Shown: piece after piece, positions 48,546-60,440 of the stretch | How the letters are laid out: each line of letters starts with the position of its first letter | Numbering within the stretch: the stretch's first letter is position 1 | NCBI GenBank assembly: GCA_030490835.1 | Contig: CM059971.1 | Span: 5,500,007-5,564,006 of the forward strand | Source of the DNA: Annona cherimola | Lineage: Eukaryota > Streptophyta > Magnoliopsida > Magnoliales > Annonaceae | Reading direction: 5' to 3' | DNA: 64,000 nucleotides | Notes under the pieces: model-generated | The model's input: only the letters and a program-made list of their open reading frames with translations | Told to the model about the DNA's origin: nothing | Database searches by the model: none | Program-made: the position numbers and the translations under genes

Positions 48546-48899
48546 GCTGCAGTACTTCAACCTCTTCCACGCGATGGTGGACGCGGTGGTGCACTCGGCG
48601 CTGGAGAAGGTCGGAGTGCAGTTGCTGAACATCGTGGTGTCGGAGACCGGGTGGCCGTCGGCGGAGAACGGGGACATGGCGACGGTGGAGAATGCACGGA
48701 CGTACGTGAACAGTATGCTGAACCATCTGCCGAAAGGGACGCCGAAGAGGCCCAACAAATACATCCGTGCTTACGTGTTTGCGCTGTTTAATGAGAACCA
48801 GAAGCCTGCCGGAACTGAGCAGCACTTTGGATTGTATTGCCCCAACAAGACAGAAGTCTACCACGTTGATTTTCCCTAGTTAATTTGGTTTTTTTTTTT

Positions 48900-50650
48900 T
48901 TTTTTGAAATTTAGTTGATATATACGGTGACATACAAATAATGAAAATATATTTACAATTGAATTAGAGCAAGCATGAATATTTGAGTTATTTGGGTGTG
49001 TGCTTGATTAATTATTTATTGCACATATATGTTGGAAAGTAGGGAATGTAAATAGAAATAATATCAAGAATATAAATGGAATTGTTAGATAGAGAAATGA
49101 ATTTAAATTTAGATGCTGATGATGATAATAATAAAAGCTTTTTCATACCTAGTGGTATCCGGCCAGTTGGTCACGATGCTGACACTGATGTCTACAACAT
49201 GAGTTTGATGGGTTGATGTGATGGTAGGAGAAGCTTGTGGTCATAGTAGGAGCTTGCTATTGTATCCCCTGTAGATTAGTAAACTTAATTGTAATATGAA
49301 ATGAAATATAATTTCTATAACTAACAAAAAAATAAGAGTTTTTCATTAGAATCTATACAGAATGGATGAAATTGCCGGCATAGTATTAGTTTTCGAAAAA
49401 TTGCTTCTGCATGTATTTACATGGTTTGTCTAAAATTGGGGACATATTACTTTATTAAAAAAATTATGCAAGGATGAAAATACCCTTGTAAACAAAGAAA
49501 GTTATGAAATGCAAGAAAATACTTATAAAATACAAAAAAATATTTTTGAAGATATTACTCACAATAAATAGATGGATCGACAAAATCTGTTGATTCAACT
49601 CCGAGCTTGGTTTCTGTCTAAAATCCTATAGTTCGACTAGCTAGCCATTGGATTGAGTGTTTCAAGCTTCGGTTATTTCGGTGTAATGATGTCTTATAAT
49701 TTTTATTTTAATTTGGCTATTATTTCTCTGTTGAGATCTAATTCTTTAGTGGTACGCGCATGCAAATAAATGGAAATTTTCAGTGGAGATGGAAAAACTT
49801 CCAATCTGCAATGTTATCATCATAGCTTTTACAGTTAATGTTAGATATGTCAATACATAATAATTTACCATTCCACCATCTTTAACAGCCCTTTAAAGGA
49901 ATTCGAGTAGACCTATTTAATTCGTGAAGAAACTGAAGATGTGTTTGAGAAGTTATGAAATTTTTGAAAAAAGGGTTTTTAATATAAAAGTTCTTTAAAT
50001 ATAAAAAAAGATAAGATATAATAGTGGTAATGATAGGAATTAATGAAAATAAAGTTAAAATAAATAAGGTAGTTGTATCAATAATTATATAAAAATAATT
50101 GAAAAGTAAGATACATAATAAGATGTGAATAAAAATTAAAAAAGACAATTATAAAGAGCAAAACGAAATTGAAAAATTTTAATTTGAAAAGTTTTATATG
50201 TAGCCAAAAATACCCTAAAAAAGAATCTTGAAATTCCAAGTAAATACATGGTATTAATTTGAATGGTAGATGACTTTGTTTCTTAGACTTATAAGCCGGT
50301 CAGAAAAATTAAATAAAGTCATCAGCGAGGAATTGATCATTATGTTACTGTGACACATATCAGTTGCCTGCAGGTGCGTGCCTTTGATTTGGAAAACTAC
50401 GTACCCGGCCGTACAACAAGCAAGGCAAGAGCAGCATTTGTAATATCCTGATTACAACATAACTGCCACTCCTGATCAGGTGAACCTTTTACCTTGTTAA
50501 AAGTTAGCTGTGTGTAATTAATTAAAGAAGCTATATATGTGATGCAGATAGAATTTTAAATTTTAAAATGTTAAAGCTTGAGTGGTTGTCTATTTGGCCG
50601 ATTGACCTGTTGACCGCTGAAATCTAATCAAAAGAATTTTGGACTAATAA
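48900..50650. other. 3' flank of the glucanase pseudogene and repeats
   Basis: No gene is supported. A degenerate Tourist-like copy lies at about 49930-50220, starting near GATGTGTTTGAGAAG and ending near AGCCAAAAATACCC. Confidence 0.45.
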
Positions 50651-50667
50651 TTTTGTCGTGGGTATTT

Positions 50668-50934
50668 TTTTGTTATTGGAGAATATTTTACATTATATCT
50701 CAATTCATATTACATTCAAACCTGAGACAATTCTAACAAGCTTACAACGAAAGACGACAACAAGCTTTCACATATCAAGTGGGGAGACCACTAGCTCCTA
50801 TCTACGTATAAAGAGGGACCAAATGCCCCCACCTCAAATATGGTTCGAAATCCCAGTGGAATTCAAACACACACCGGCTGGAAACGGGAATCCCGTTCCG
50901 CAACCGGTGACCAGACGAGCGTTGCTCGTTTGGC
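50668..50934 (-). mobile_element. SINE-like retroelement with 15-bp target-site duplication
   Basis: TTGTCGTGGGTATTT flanks a 267-bp body (50653-50667 and 50935-50949). The T-rich left edge is a reversed poly(A) tail. On the minus strand GGGATTTCGAACCATA resembles a box B. A 97-aa frame crossing the whole element has no known domain and is not taken as a gene. Confidence 0.75.
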
Positions 50935-51799
50935 TTGTCGTGGGTATTTAACTCAACAATCAATACAAGAAATTTAATCTAATACAAAAATGACAAAAAA
51001 ATTTTACCTCATTTTATTGCTTTCGAGTCGTTCCTAATAATGTAATAAATAACATTGACAACATTTTGTTGCAAATAGGCATAAGCAACAATCTATTAAC
51101 AATGAATGAAGCACGGCATTTTGTTGCCATTAAGAAGTTTTGGAGTAGTATTTTTAGAAGGGTAATTTCTTTTAATATACCACTATTATTGGTCAACTGG
51201 GGATCTATTTGGCCTGAACATAATGTAATTCATGTCCTTTTGTTAACTAATATGGTATTTTGTTGAGTGATTTGCAAATACACCCACTTAATTTAACCAT
51301 AATTATATATATATACGCATAGGTTCAGAAATTATAAATGACTCTTACACAATTTGCCTATAATTGCAAATATACTAGTATCATTGTAGTGTCGTTACTA
51401 AATGTTTACGACATGAGTATTTTTGCAAAGATATACAAAAGACGTGGGTATATTTATAATTTCAAAAATTAAGTAAGTATATTTAGTTTTTGTAAATATA
51501 CTTTCATAGTTTACATATTTTTGCAAATATACCTACACCATAATAAAGTAGTAACAATATTACAATTGTGTGGTATATTTGTAATTATGGTTAAACTATG
51601 TAGAATCAGTTGTAATTTTCAAAATTATGTTGGTATATTTATAATTAAGGTCAAACTAAGTAAATATATTTACAAATTACCTCTTTTTTTTTTAGCATCA
51701 TATTGAGAAAGCACATGGACCTTTAGCTTCTATAGTAGTGTTTGTAAAAGTAGACCTTTTATATAATATTGTGAAAACAGGTTGAAATTTTATTATTTG

Positions 51800-51990
51800 T
51801 TTGAATATAATGTCGTCAAAGAGGCGCTTACCCTAGGCGCAGTAGAGTGCAGAGGGTGCACCTTAAGTAAATATGAGACATTAACTTTGAGAACGTGCAA
51901 CAAGGCATGTGCCTATTTTGGAAGCACAAGGCGCATGCTTAGACGCCTCAGTTAAAGGCTCTTTAGTTTTTTTTAATAAAAAGTCAAAAA
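51800..51990. mobile_element. Fragment related to the hAT-like element at 20034-22970
   Basis: GAGGCGCTTACCCTAGGCGC and, further on, AAGGCGCATGCTTAGACGCC give the same AAGGCGC-rich inverted pattern. Outer ends are unclear. Confidence 0.5.
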
Positions 51991-52079
51991 ACGAGAGCAT
52001 ATTGCATGAGATAAATCATATGCAACTCTTGCCACAATATTTATTTTTGATATGTTTTAATTTTTCCTTGTCAATATAT

Positions 52080-52320
52080 TTTGCTAAATATATTTAACTC
52101 ACGCATCAAGTTTTACCATTTTACAATATTTTTAACTTTTTATTTTTTATTTTTTATTTTTTATTTTTTGAAAATCAAGTTGTTAAATGTAAATTGACCA
52201 AAATATGCCGGAAATTGATGATTTTTAAAAAATAAAAAATAAATACCTAAAATATCATAAAATGATAAAACTTAGTATATGGGTTAAATACACTTAGAAA
52301 AAATATGTTTATGAAAAGAA
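52080..52320. repeat. Copy of the MITE palindromic core
   Basis: AAATATATTTAACTCACGCA and the inverse TATATGGGTTAAATACACTT form arms around a centre with repeated TTTTTATT units. Confidence 0.55.
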
Positions 52321-52769
52321 TTTTAAAAATATAACAAAAATCAAAAAGATAATAATTAAAGAAAAACAAAAAGGAGTCACGGCTAAGGATATTTAGAACA
52401 CGAACTATCTAACCCATTTTACCGCCCCTTTTTAAGGGGGCAAAAACCAAAAAATAATAAAGATTGAAGAAGCGAAGAACACGTTGAAGAAGACCAATTG
52501 CCTTCAATTGCTAAGGCCTTGGGTACTTCTATATTTTTCTTTTTTCCGGCTTCTTTTTGGTTTTTGAACACACTGATCCAAAAAAGTGATTTGGACCATG
52601 TATAGAATATAATGTTCAAGATTAATCATACATTTATGGCATAATTGATTATTATAATTAACAACTTTAAAATTTTTCAAATTCACTTTCACTAGTTATG
52701 TTTCCATTATCATATCAAAGCAAAAATAAAATACATGTCCATCATTCTCAATACATGTCTTTAATTTAA

Positions 52770-53050
52770 TAAGGTGTTTGTTAACACCTAATTAAAGTTT
52801 GATCCACAATTTTTCACTAGCCACAATTACTCTTTTTTTTATTATTGCTTCACTTTTTTCTATATAAGTACCTTATTTTGCAATCATTTTTATACAACTA
52901 CTTATATATCTAACTTATATATTTTAAATTATTCTTTTTATTCATCATCATTACATTTATTATAGTGTATCATTTTTTCACATTTTAAGGACTTTTGAAC
53001 TAAAAACTTCTTCATCAAAAGTTTTATTACTTATTAAACACACCTTAAAT
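52770..53050. mobile_element. Tourist-like MITE copy
   Basis: AAGGTGTTTGTTAACACC and the reversed right end AAGGTGTGTTTAATAAG are inverted. The interior matches 16020-16300 in the same orientation. No exact target duplication is seen. Confidence 0.65.
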
Positions 53051-54349
53051 AAAAAATAAATATCTTTTTAAAATTCTGTAGCAGTCCGATCTTTAGTGTC
53101 CACTTGAGTTGGCTACCTGTAAAATAATAAGTAAATCACAACATGACTAGCAAGCAAAAAATCATTTAAAAATAAATAATGAACTAATTAAAACTTAATT
53201 AAACAATAAAAATAATTATTTGATTTAATAACTTAAAAATTAAGCCTCAAATGCAAAATTAAACTCTTCCATTTAGTCCAAAAGCATAAAAAACATACAG
53301 ACTATTTGTTGTACAAATCAAAGTTAAAATAAATAAATTATAAGAAAACATAATGGATTATCCACGTTAAGCCACATCATCATAACCTCTTTATGTAAAA
53401 GTCCACGAAGATAATTCTTTTCCTACAAAATTCCCATAGGGTTTATTTTGCAAAATTTCAAAAACAATTTTATTTTAATACACACACGCACATAAGCCTA
53501 AAAGCAACCAAACACTAGTGGTGGCATAAAGAAGTAAAATTTCTTAGACGCATCTGTACCTTACTTATATATAATATGCATATGGAATTCAATTCCAAGT
53601 CTATTTGGACGTAATATATTGTACATATAATTATATACATGTGACTCAATTTCCGTGGCCATCTTATGTATGTGCGCATACCAAATTTACACAATACGTA
53701 ATACCAACGTCCATGCATACATATATATTAATTTATATCAATGTATTTATAAAATAATATGCATAATAATCTTAGCACAAGCGTTTAGGCATAATTCAAG
53801 GCATAAATTGTCCACGTAATTTTATATTCTTGAAAATCCCTAAGAATATAAAATTAAATTATGCTAATACCAATTAATTAAAATAACTTTGTCAATTGCA
53901 CAAAATAATTACAACACAAAATAGATAATTGTTGGAACCAATTATGAAATTCTAAATAAAAATAAAAATAGATAATTTATTACAGCACCCAAATTAGCTC
54001 TGAACCTCCCGTATGTCAAACTAAGCTAGGCGAGTTACTACAAAATCGTGACATAAGGTGAGGTGTAAGAGTAGATGTAGACTGAGTTGAAACACCTAGT
54101 ATGCCAAATATGTAGACAGGGTTAAGTTCGGAGGGCTAGAGTTAGGGTTTAAATGAACTCTAACCATATTTTTCTTGTTTATATTTAGAATAAAAATATT
54201 AAGTATGTATTTGATATTTAATAAAGTTTTATATCAATTTTTTGGTGGAAAAAATTTTTAAAATAAAAAGAAATGATGTCATATGATAATGGATAATGAT
54301 GAGTAATAACAAAATAAAGTTAAAATTGATAAGGTAGTTGTATGAAAAT

Positions 54350-55190
54350 TTATAAAGAAATAATTAAAAAGTAGGATAATTATATAAAAATGTGAAGAAA
54401 AATAATTGAAAAATATAATAATTGTATAGAAAATGTGAAAAAAAAATCGAAAAAAGATAATTAAAGAGGCGTGAAAGTTCGAATGGAAAACAGCACACGT
54501 ATAAACAACTCAGAAAATATTTTTTCAATATTATTTATACTACTTAGTGTACATGTTTGTCATTTTAAAACTATACCAAAGAACAATTAGATTAGTTTTA
54601 TTTAACATTTGTTAGTTTTCTTAATTTAACTTATTTTAAAAGGTAAACTTCTTTCTAAATATGGATTATACATTATTAAATTTTAACACATTTACTTGGA
54701 TAATGTAATATTACTTATCTTGCAAGATTTGATAATTATTGTATATTTACATGCAAAATTGTATAGAAATAATTGAAAATAGCATAATTGTAGAAAAAAT
54801 TATGAATAAAATGATTGAAAAGTATAATAATTGTATAAAAATATGAAAATATTGAAAATAGAACAATTGTAGAGGGACAAAAGTTTGTACCAAAAACAAC
54901 ACACCGCTGTGTAAAGACAACTTAGAAAATATTTATTCTATGTAAGTTATACTACTTAGTGTATGTTTTAAAAACATGTTTGTCATTTTAAAATTATACG
55001 ATAGAACAATTAGATTAGTATTATTTAACATTTGTTAGTTTTCTTAATTTAACTTATTTTAAAAGGTAAACTTCTTAATAAATATGGATTATACATTATT
55101 AAATTTTAATACATTTAATTAGATAATGTAATATCATTTATCTTGCATGATTTTCTAGTTATTGTATATTTACATGCAAATTAAACTAAT
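54350..55190. repeat. Tandem duplication of about 410 bp
   Basis: Two copies run about 54350-54765 and 54765-55190. Long shared phrases include TTATTTAACATTTGTTAGTT and AATATGGATTATACATTATT at matching places. Each copy starts with material of the Tourist-like family, so the duplication copied a MITE fragment with its flank. Confidence 0.75.
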
Positions 55191-55557
55191 TACTCCTAAT
55201 TTAAATAAAAAAATTTCAATCAGAATTTAACCTGAATTTCAATCCAAACTCAATTTATATAAACGGCCTCGCTTATATGAAATCTCTTTTCTATGTAATC
55301 CCTTCTATTTTTAAAATTTTGATAGTTGATGGAAAATCTACTTCATTTATTACATTTAGCATCATTTATAGTGACTTGAAAATTCTTTTATTTTTAAAAT
55401 TTAATGTATATGTGTCTTATCTATAAATGTGTAAAACAATATAATAAAATTATTCAATGTTAAAATATTTTTAATATTTAAATCATCTAAAATATCACAG
55501 ATACGTGGATAAATAATTTTATAAAATATTATTACCGTTTGATACTTGGATAAATCA

Positions 55558-55899
55558 GAATGTGGTCGCCTGCTCCCGGGAGCAGGCAACGTTCCCTACT
55601 CCCGGGAGCGTATACCCATTTTTTTTATTATTTTTTTTAAATTTCTCCTAAACAGTGTTAATCTATGTGTATTTAACATGTATAAGTTTTTACCTTTTTA
55701 GAGTATTTTAGATATTTATTTTTTGATTTTTGAAAATAGTGGCATTTTCAAAAATAAAAAATATATAAAATAATCCAAAAATAGTAAAAACTTATACACA
55801 TGTTAAATACACATGAATTAATAATTTTATAAAAATAATTTAATAAAAAATAAAAAAAATGGGTATACGACTCCGAGAGAGCTGGGAACATCACGTTCC
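55558..55899. mobile_element. Mutator-type MITE, CTCCCGGGAGC family
   Basis: This 342-bp element is flanked by GGATAAATCA (55548-55557 and 55900-55909). Left-end motifs are CGCCTGCTCCCGGGAGCAGG and CTCCCGGGAGCGTATACCC. The right end keeps only GTATACGACTCCGAGAGAGC-type sequence, so it has lost part of its terminal repeat. The interior is the shared core. It is a close relative of 57890-58297. Confidence 0.78.
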
Positions 55900-56390
55900 G
55901 GATAAATCAGCATTGAGTTGGTGCGCGGTGCCATCCACAGGGACGGCGCATGTAGTTATCTGGGCTGGGTTGGGCTTTGACGAATTGCTGACATTAGTCC
56001 AGCGAGCTAAGCCGGCAGCGGAGGCAGCGTGAAGCCCAAGTGGAGGTGGCGCTGTAGCCTGATTCTTCGACCACGTGGCCAGAGTGACGTCATGTGGGCT
56101 CCATTATCGCTATTTTGGGATTTTTCTGCTCTGTATTAAAAATTATACGTTTGGCTTGATTTTGCAAGTATTAACTGGACTTCAATATTTTATACTTTTA
56201 TTTTTTGTTCCGGCAATGAAGCTTCATGTTCACTTAAGTTTTATCATTGGGTGTTTTCTTGAAGTGATAAAAAAAAATTTAAATGAAAAAAATGATATAA
56301 CATAACTCAGGTAATAACAAAGAATAAAAAGAATAAAGTTAAAATATATAAGTAGTTGTGTAGAAGTTATCGAAAAATATAAGTGTGGTG

Positions 56391-56509
56391 TTTTTCTTTT
56401 AAGACCCAAAGCCTAGCGCTCAAGAACAATATCGTAAATAGGATTTGATCCTGGACGTGGGGAAATAGTGCCTATGTGAGCAACCAACCGCCGTAAGGTA
56501 GGTACTCAA
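56391..56509 (-). mobile_element. SINE, minus orientation
   Basis: On the minus strand GGTTGGTTGCTCACATAGGC (box A) and GGATCAAATCC (box B) are seen. A T-run lies at the left edge. AAGTGTGGTG on the left and AAGTATGGTAG on the right may be a decayed target duplication. Confidence 0.65.
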
Positions 56510-57342
56510 AAGTATGGTAGTTATATAAGAAAATATTAAAAAATATATGTGAGAGTCACATAAAAAAGAATTAAAAATTTAAAAATTATGATAATTGTTG
56601 AAAGGAAAATGTTTTAGATTATGAAGTTCTAGGTTGAAATGTTTTTCGTATAAATAAACACCTTACTTTAAAAGTTACATATGCATGTGAGCTCAAGTAA
56701 TATTTTTATGCTCGAATGTATATATTTTGATTTTAAAATTGTTTATTTTAAAAATAAAAAATGAAAAATAATGAATTTTAATAAAAAAAATATAATTATA
56801 ATAGTAAAAAAAATTTGCTTTGACCTATGCATCCATATAAAAAAATTAAAAATTAAAAAACCTTTATGACCATTGAGAAGTTAAACCCTTCGTTTTTGTG
56901 TATAAACTAAAATATTAGTAAAATGTGAAGTTGATAAACTATACATTATTTAGTAAGAACACTAATTACTAAAGAGTGAGAAAAATGTTCCCATCCATCA
57001 CCATCACTACACAACTTCTAATATCATTTGTGATTTTAGTTACTTAATTATCATTTGTTTAATTACTAATTTTACATTCCAATTATTTTACCCATCTTTA
57101 TATGATTAACTTATATATTTTTATTTTATTTTATTTATCTCTCATCATTATCTCCGCGTATCATATTACTCCCCTGCTTTTCAAAATTTCCCCAATGAAA
57201 ATTTTCCCCCATCTTTTATAACGTTCTCCATGTATAATCTTTAAGCTAGTATTTCTAATTTTTGTACTCTCGTAAACGTATCAGTTTTTTAACTTGTAAT
57301 GTAAATGCTTGTACGGATGCCGCCGCGCTCCGCGAGAAACCC

Positions 57343-57440
57343 CGAAAATAATGTTTTCGGTGCACCTCCTGCTCTAGCGGGACCTCTCACGAAAATAATG
57401 TTTTCGGTGCACCTCCTGCTCCAGTGGGACCTCTCGCGAA
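57343..57440. repeat. 47-bp tandem repeat, about two copies
   Basis: CGAAAATAATGTTTTCGGTG starts at 57343 and again at 57390, each followed by CACCTCCTGCTC and GACCTCTC. A third partial start is at 57437. The unit carries a small palindrome, CGAAAATAATGTTTTCG. Confidence 0.8.
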
Positions 57441-57512
57441 ATTTCCTTGCATAAAAAGAGAGTTAAAAAACAAGTAAAATACAATATAGGAAAAGGGCAG
57501 CATATTTAAATT

Positions 57513-57813
57513 GAGAAGCGATTCTATTAGTCTGGACTAAATAAAATAAATGGCTTAGCGTATATTAAAAAATTCATTTAGAATACTTTTTTAACATTTG
57601 TTTTTTGTAAACTTTTGTATCTAAGTATATTCAACATATTTTTAAATATGTGTATACGTTTTTTTGAAAATTTTAAACATGTATATGATTTATACGTTAA
57701 ATATGCTTATATAAATAAGTACATAAAGAAGAAAATAGAAAATATTTTAAATAGGTTTTTAAGGTAGACAGAGCTAGTTGTTTGCTTAGTTTAGACTGAC
57801 AGAATCATTTCTC
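57513..57813. mobile_element. MITE with GATTCTATTAG ends
   Basis: The left end GAGAAGCGATTCTATTAGTC and the reversed right end GAGAAATGATTCTGTCAGTC are inverted repeats. The left end matches the truncated element at 15553. The core is the shared palindrome. Confidence 0.65.
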
Positions 57814-57889
57814 ATCTAAATAATAGTGAATTACATATATACCTCCTTAATTTGGTTACACGGGCAAGAATACTACTACACTTCCGAAA

Positions 57890-58297
57890 GGAGCCTGATC
57901 GCCTGCTCCCGGGAGCAGGCAGCGTTCCCTGCTCCCGGGAGCTTGTACCCATTTTTTTAAATTTTTTTTTGAAAATTTCTCCTAAACAGTGTTAATCTAT
58001 GTGTATTTAACATGTGTATAAGTTTTTACCATTTTTTGAGTATTTTATATATATATTTTTTATTTTTAAAAATCAGTGGCATTTTAGTAATTTAAAATTA
58101 CTTAAAATGCCACTGATTTTCAAAAATTAAAAATAAATATCTAAAATACTCCAAAAATAGTAAAAATTTATACACATGTTAAATAAACCTGGATTAACAG
58201 TTTTATAAAAAAATTAAAAAAAAATTTCAAAAAAATGGGTATAAGCTCCCGAGAGCAGGGAACGCTGCCTGCTCCCGGGAGCAGGCGATCAGGCTCC
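57890..58297. mobile_element. Best-preserved CTCCCGGGAGC MITE, 9-bp target-site duplication
   Basis: This 408-bp element starts GGAGCCTGATCGCCTGCTCC, and its reversed right end starts identically. The exact 9-bp duplication CTTCCGAAA flanks it (57881-57889 and 58298-58306). Each end also contains GCCTGCTCCCGGGAGCAGGC, a perfect 20-bp palindrome, so each terminus is itself a hairpin. The interior is the AT-rich core. Confidence 0.88.
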
Positions 58298-58560
58298 CTT
58301 CCGAAATTATATATTGGGAGCCAATCCCTTACATCCGGTCACAAATCCGGTTTTTGTTGAAAATGACTAAAATTCGTTCTTGTTTGAAAATTGAAAAAAT
58401 ACATTACTTAATATATAAATTAAAGAGTTGTGATGTTCGTAGTATGGGCTCAAAAAGCCGATTTTTAAATTTTTTGGTTTTCCGTAAACTCGTCAATTCT
58501 TAATTTACATGTATTTAATCTCTAAAGCAATTTTTACTGCTTTTTGAAATGCATATATTT

Positions 58561-60325
58561 GTTCGATTTTTCAAAATATATAAGTAGTTAAGTTATTTTA
58601 AACTATTAGAAATTACTAAAATATTCCTATATTTAAAAGTTTTTAAAAATATGTACATCTACAGAAATGAAAATATGCCCAACAAGTCTATAAAAAAATA
58701 AAATAAAAAGGACTTGTCGGCACAGTGTAACAACAGTTCCTGTCAGTCCCAGCTAACAATTTCAGCGCTCTAAATTAAATGCGTGGAGATTAATATTTTT
58801 ATAAAAAGAAGTTACGTGCCAATCATTAGCTTTATATATTACCTTACGTATTTTATATTTACAAATATATTCAACTATACGATAATCATATGTGCCTTTG
58901 GAAATCATGAGGTGGGGTATGCGCATTTCCCAACAAATTATTTAACAACACAATAATTCTATTTTTTTAACTTTGTCCCTGTATTTTAATTATTTTTACT
59001 TCTAACTATTTTATTTATTTTGAACTTTACTTATATCATTTTATATCAATTATCTGATTTTTAAAATATTTTTTCTTTAATTTTTCAAACTATATAAGTA
59101 ATTAAGTTATTTTAAACTATTGAAAATTACTAAAATATTCCTATATTTAAAAGTTTCTTTTTTTTTATTATTGAGTTAGAGCCACTGTTCACAAATGATG
59201 AGGGGGGGATTCGAAACGTGGCTGGGCATGATTGCCCGCATGAGCTACCAACTGCTGCCAGGTGCTCATATATTTATTTAAAAGTTTCTAAAAGTATATA
59301 CATCTACGGAAATGAAAATATGCCCAACAAGTCTATAAAAAAATAAAATAAAAAGGACATGTCGGCACAGTTTAACAACAGTTCCTGTCAGTCCCAGCTA
59401 ACAAGTTCAGCGCTCTAAATTAAATGCGTGGAGATTAATATTTTTATAAAAAGAAGTTACGTGCCATTATGATCATTAGCTTTATATATTACCTTACGTA
59501 TTTTATATGTATTTTACAAATACGTTACCTCTATGACACGATAAATATATTTACAAATATATTCAACTATACGAGAATCATATGTGACTTTGGAAATCAT
59601 GAGGTGGGGTATGCGCATCTCCCAACAAATTATTTAACAACACAATAATTCTATTTTTTTAACTTTGTCTCTATATTTTAATTATTTTTACTTCTAACTA
59701 TTTTATTTATTTTCAACTTTACTTATATCATTTTATATATGATTACCTGATTTTTAAAATATTTTTTCTTCGATTTTTCAAAATATATAAGTAATTAAGT
59801 TATTTTAAACTATTAGAAATTACTAAAATATTCCTATATTTAAAAGTTTTTAAAAATATATATATCTACGGAAATGAAAATTTGCCCAACAAGTCTATAA
59901 AAAAAATAAAATAAAAAGGACGTGTCGGCACAGTTCAACAACAGTTCATGTCAGTCCCAGCTAACAAGTTCAGCGCTCTAAATTAAATGCCTGGAGATTA
60001 ATATTTTTATAAAATGAAGTTACGTGCCATTATGATCATTAGCTTTATATATTACCTTACATATTTTATATGTATTTTACAAATACGTTCCTTCTATGAT
60101 AGGATAAATATATTTACAAATATATTTAACTATACGAGAATCATATGTGACTTTGGAAATCACGAGGTGGGGTATGCGCATTTCCCAACAAATTATTTAA
60201 CAACACAATAATTCTATTTTTTTAACTTTGTCTCTGAATTTTAATTATTTTTACTTCTAACTATTTTATTTATTTTCAACTTTACTTATATCGTTTTATA
60301 CCGATTACCTGATTTTAAAAATATC
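58561..60325. repeat. Tandem triplication, units of about 520-560 bp
   Basis: Three units start near 58561, 59081 and 59770 with CGATTTTTCAAAATATATAA-like sequence. Each contains GTCGGCACAGT near 58714, 59363 and 59925, then AGTCCCAGCTAACAA and AAATTAAATGC(G/C)TGGAG. The first lacks a 40-bp piece (TGTATTTTACAAATACGTT onward) that the others have. The second carries a SINE. The units are highly similar, so the array is fairly young. No gene is seen in it. Confidence 0.88.
59159..59275 (-). mobile_element. SINE inserted in the second unit of the triplication
   Basis: The 14-bp duplication ATTTAAAAGTTTCT flanks it (59145-59158 and 59276-59289). On the minus strand TTGGTAGCTCATGCGGG (box A) and GTTTCGAATCCC (box B) are well kept, and the T-run at the left is the reversed tail. 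It is 117 bp, short for a SINE. Confidence 0.85.
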
Positions 60326-60440
60326 TTTTTCTACCTCTCATTCTATCCTAAATCCCAAAAGATTTCCGTACTAAACATTGGAGATATATTTATAATTATG
60401 ATAAATCTAAGCGGATAGATTTGCAATTAACCCTTTAAAT

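Larger units (their letters stand above)
43350..48879 (+). pseudogene. GH17 beta-1,3-glucanase pseudogene split by an LTR
   Basis: GH17 enzymes hydrolyse beta-1,3-glucans such as callose. Exon 1 (43350-43413) encodes a 21-residue signal peptide, MIHAAAAVFTLLLPSF onward. Intron 1 spans 43414-44585. Exon 2 (44586-45194, resuming at 48551-48876, stop at 48877-48879) encodes the rest, for about 333 aa in total; 330-350 is usual. The proton donor Glu in AAGNEV and the nucleophile Glu in VVSETGWPS are both present, and the C terminus TEVYHVDFP is complete. Two lesions are visible. The conserved GVNYG reads VN-stop-G, because TAC became TAA at 44597-44599. A 3351-bp LTR (45195-48545) splits the codons for DGQLQYF. 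Apart from these the frame is intact and strongly GC-rich at third positions, so loss looks recent. An ATG at 44603 would bypass the stop but lose the signal peptide. Confidence 0.88.

Noticed and set aside
50658..50951. 97-codon frame that could be a small gene
   Set aside because: It spans a SINE-like element from one target duplication to the other, and its sequence has no domain.
58561..60325. CRISPR-like array
   Set aside because: Three units of over 500 bp without short repeat-spacer structure, in plant nuclear DNA.
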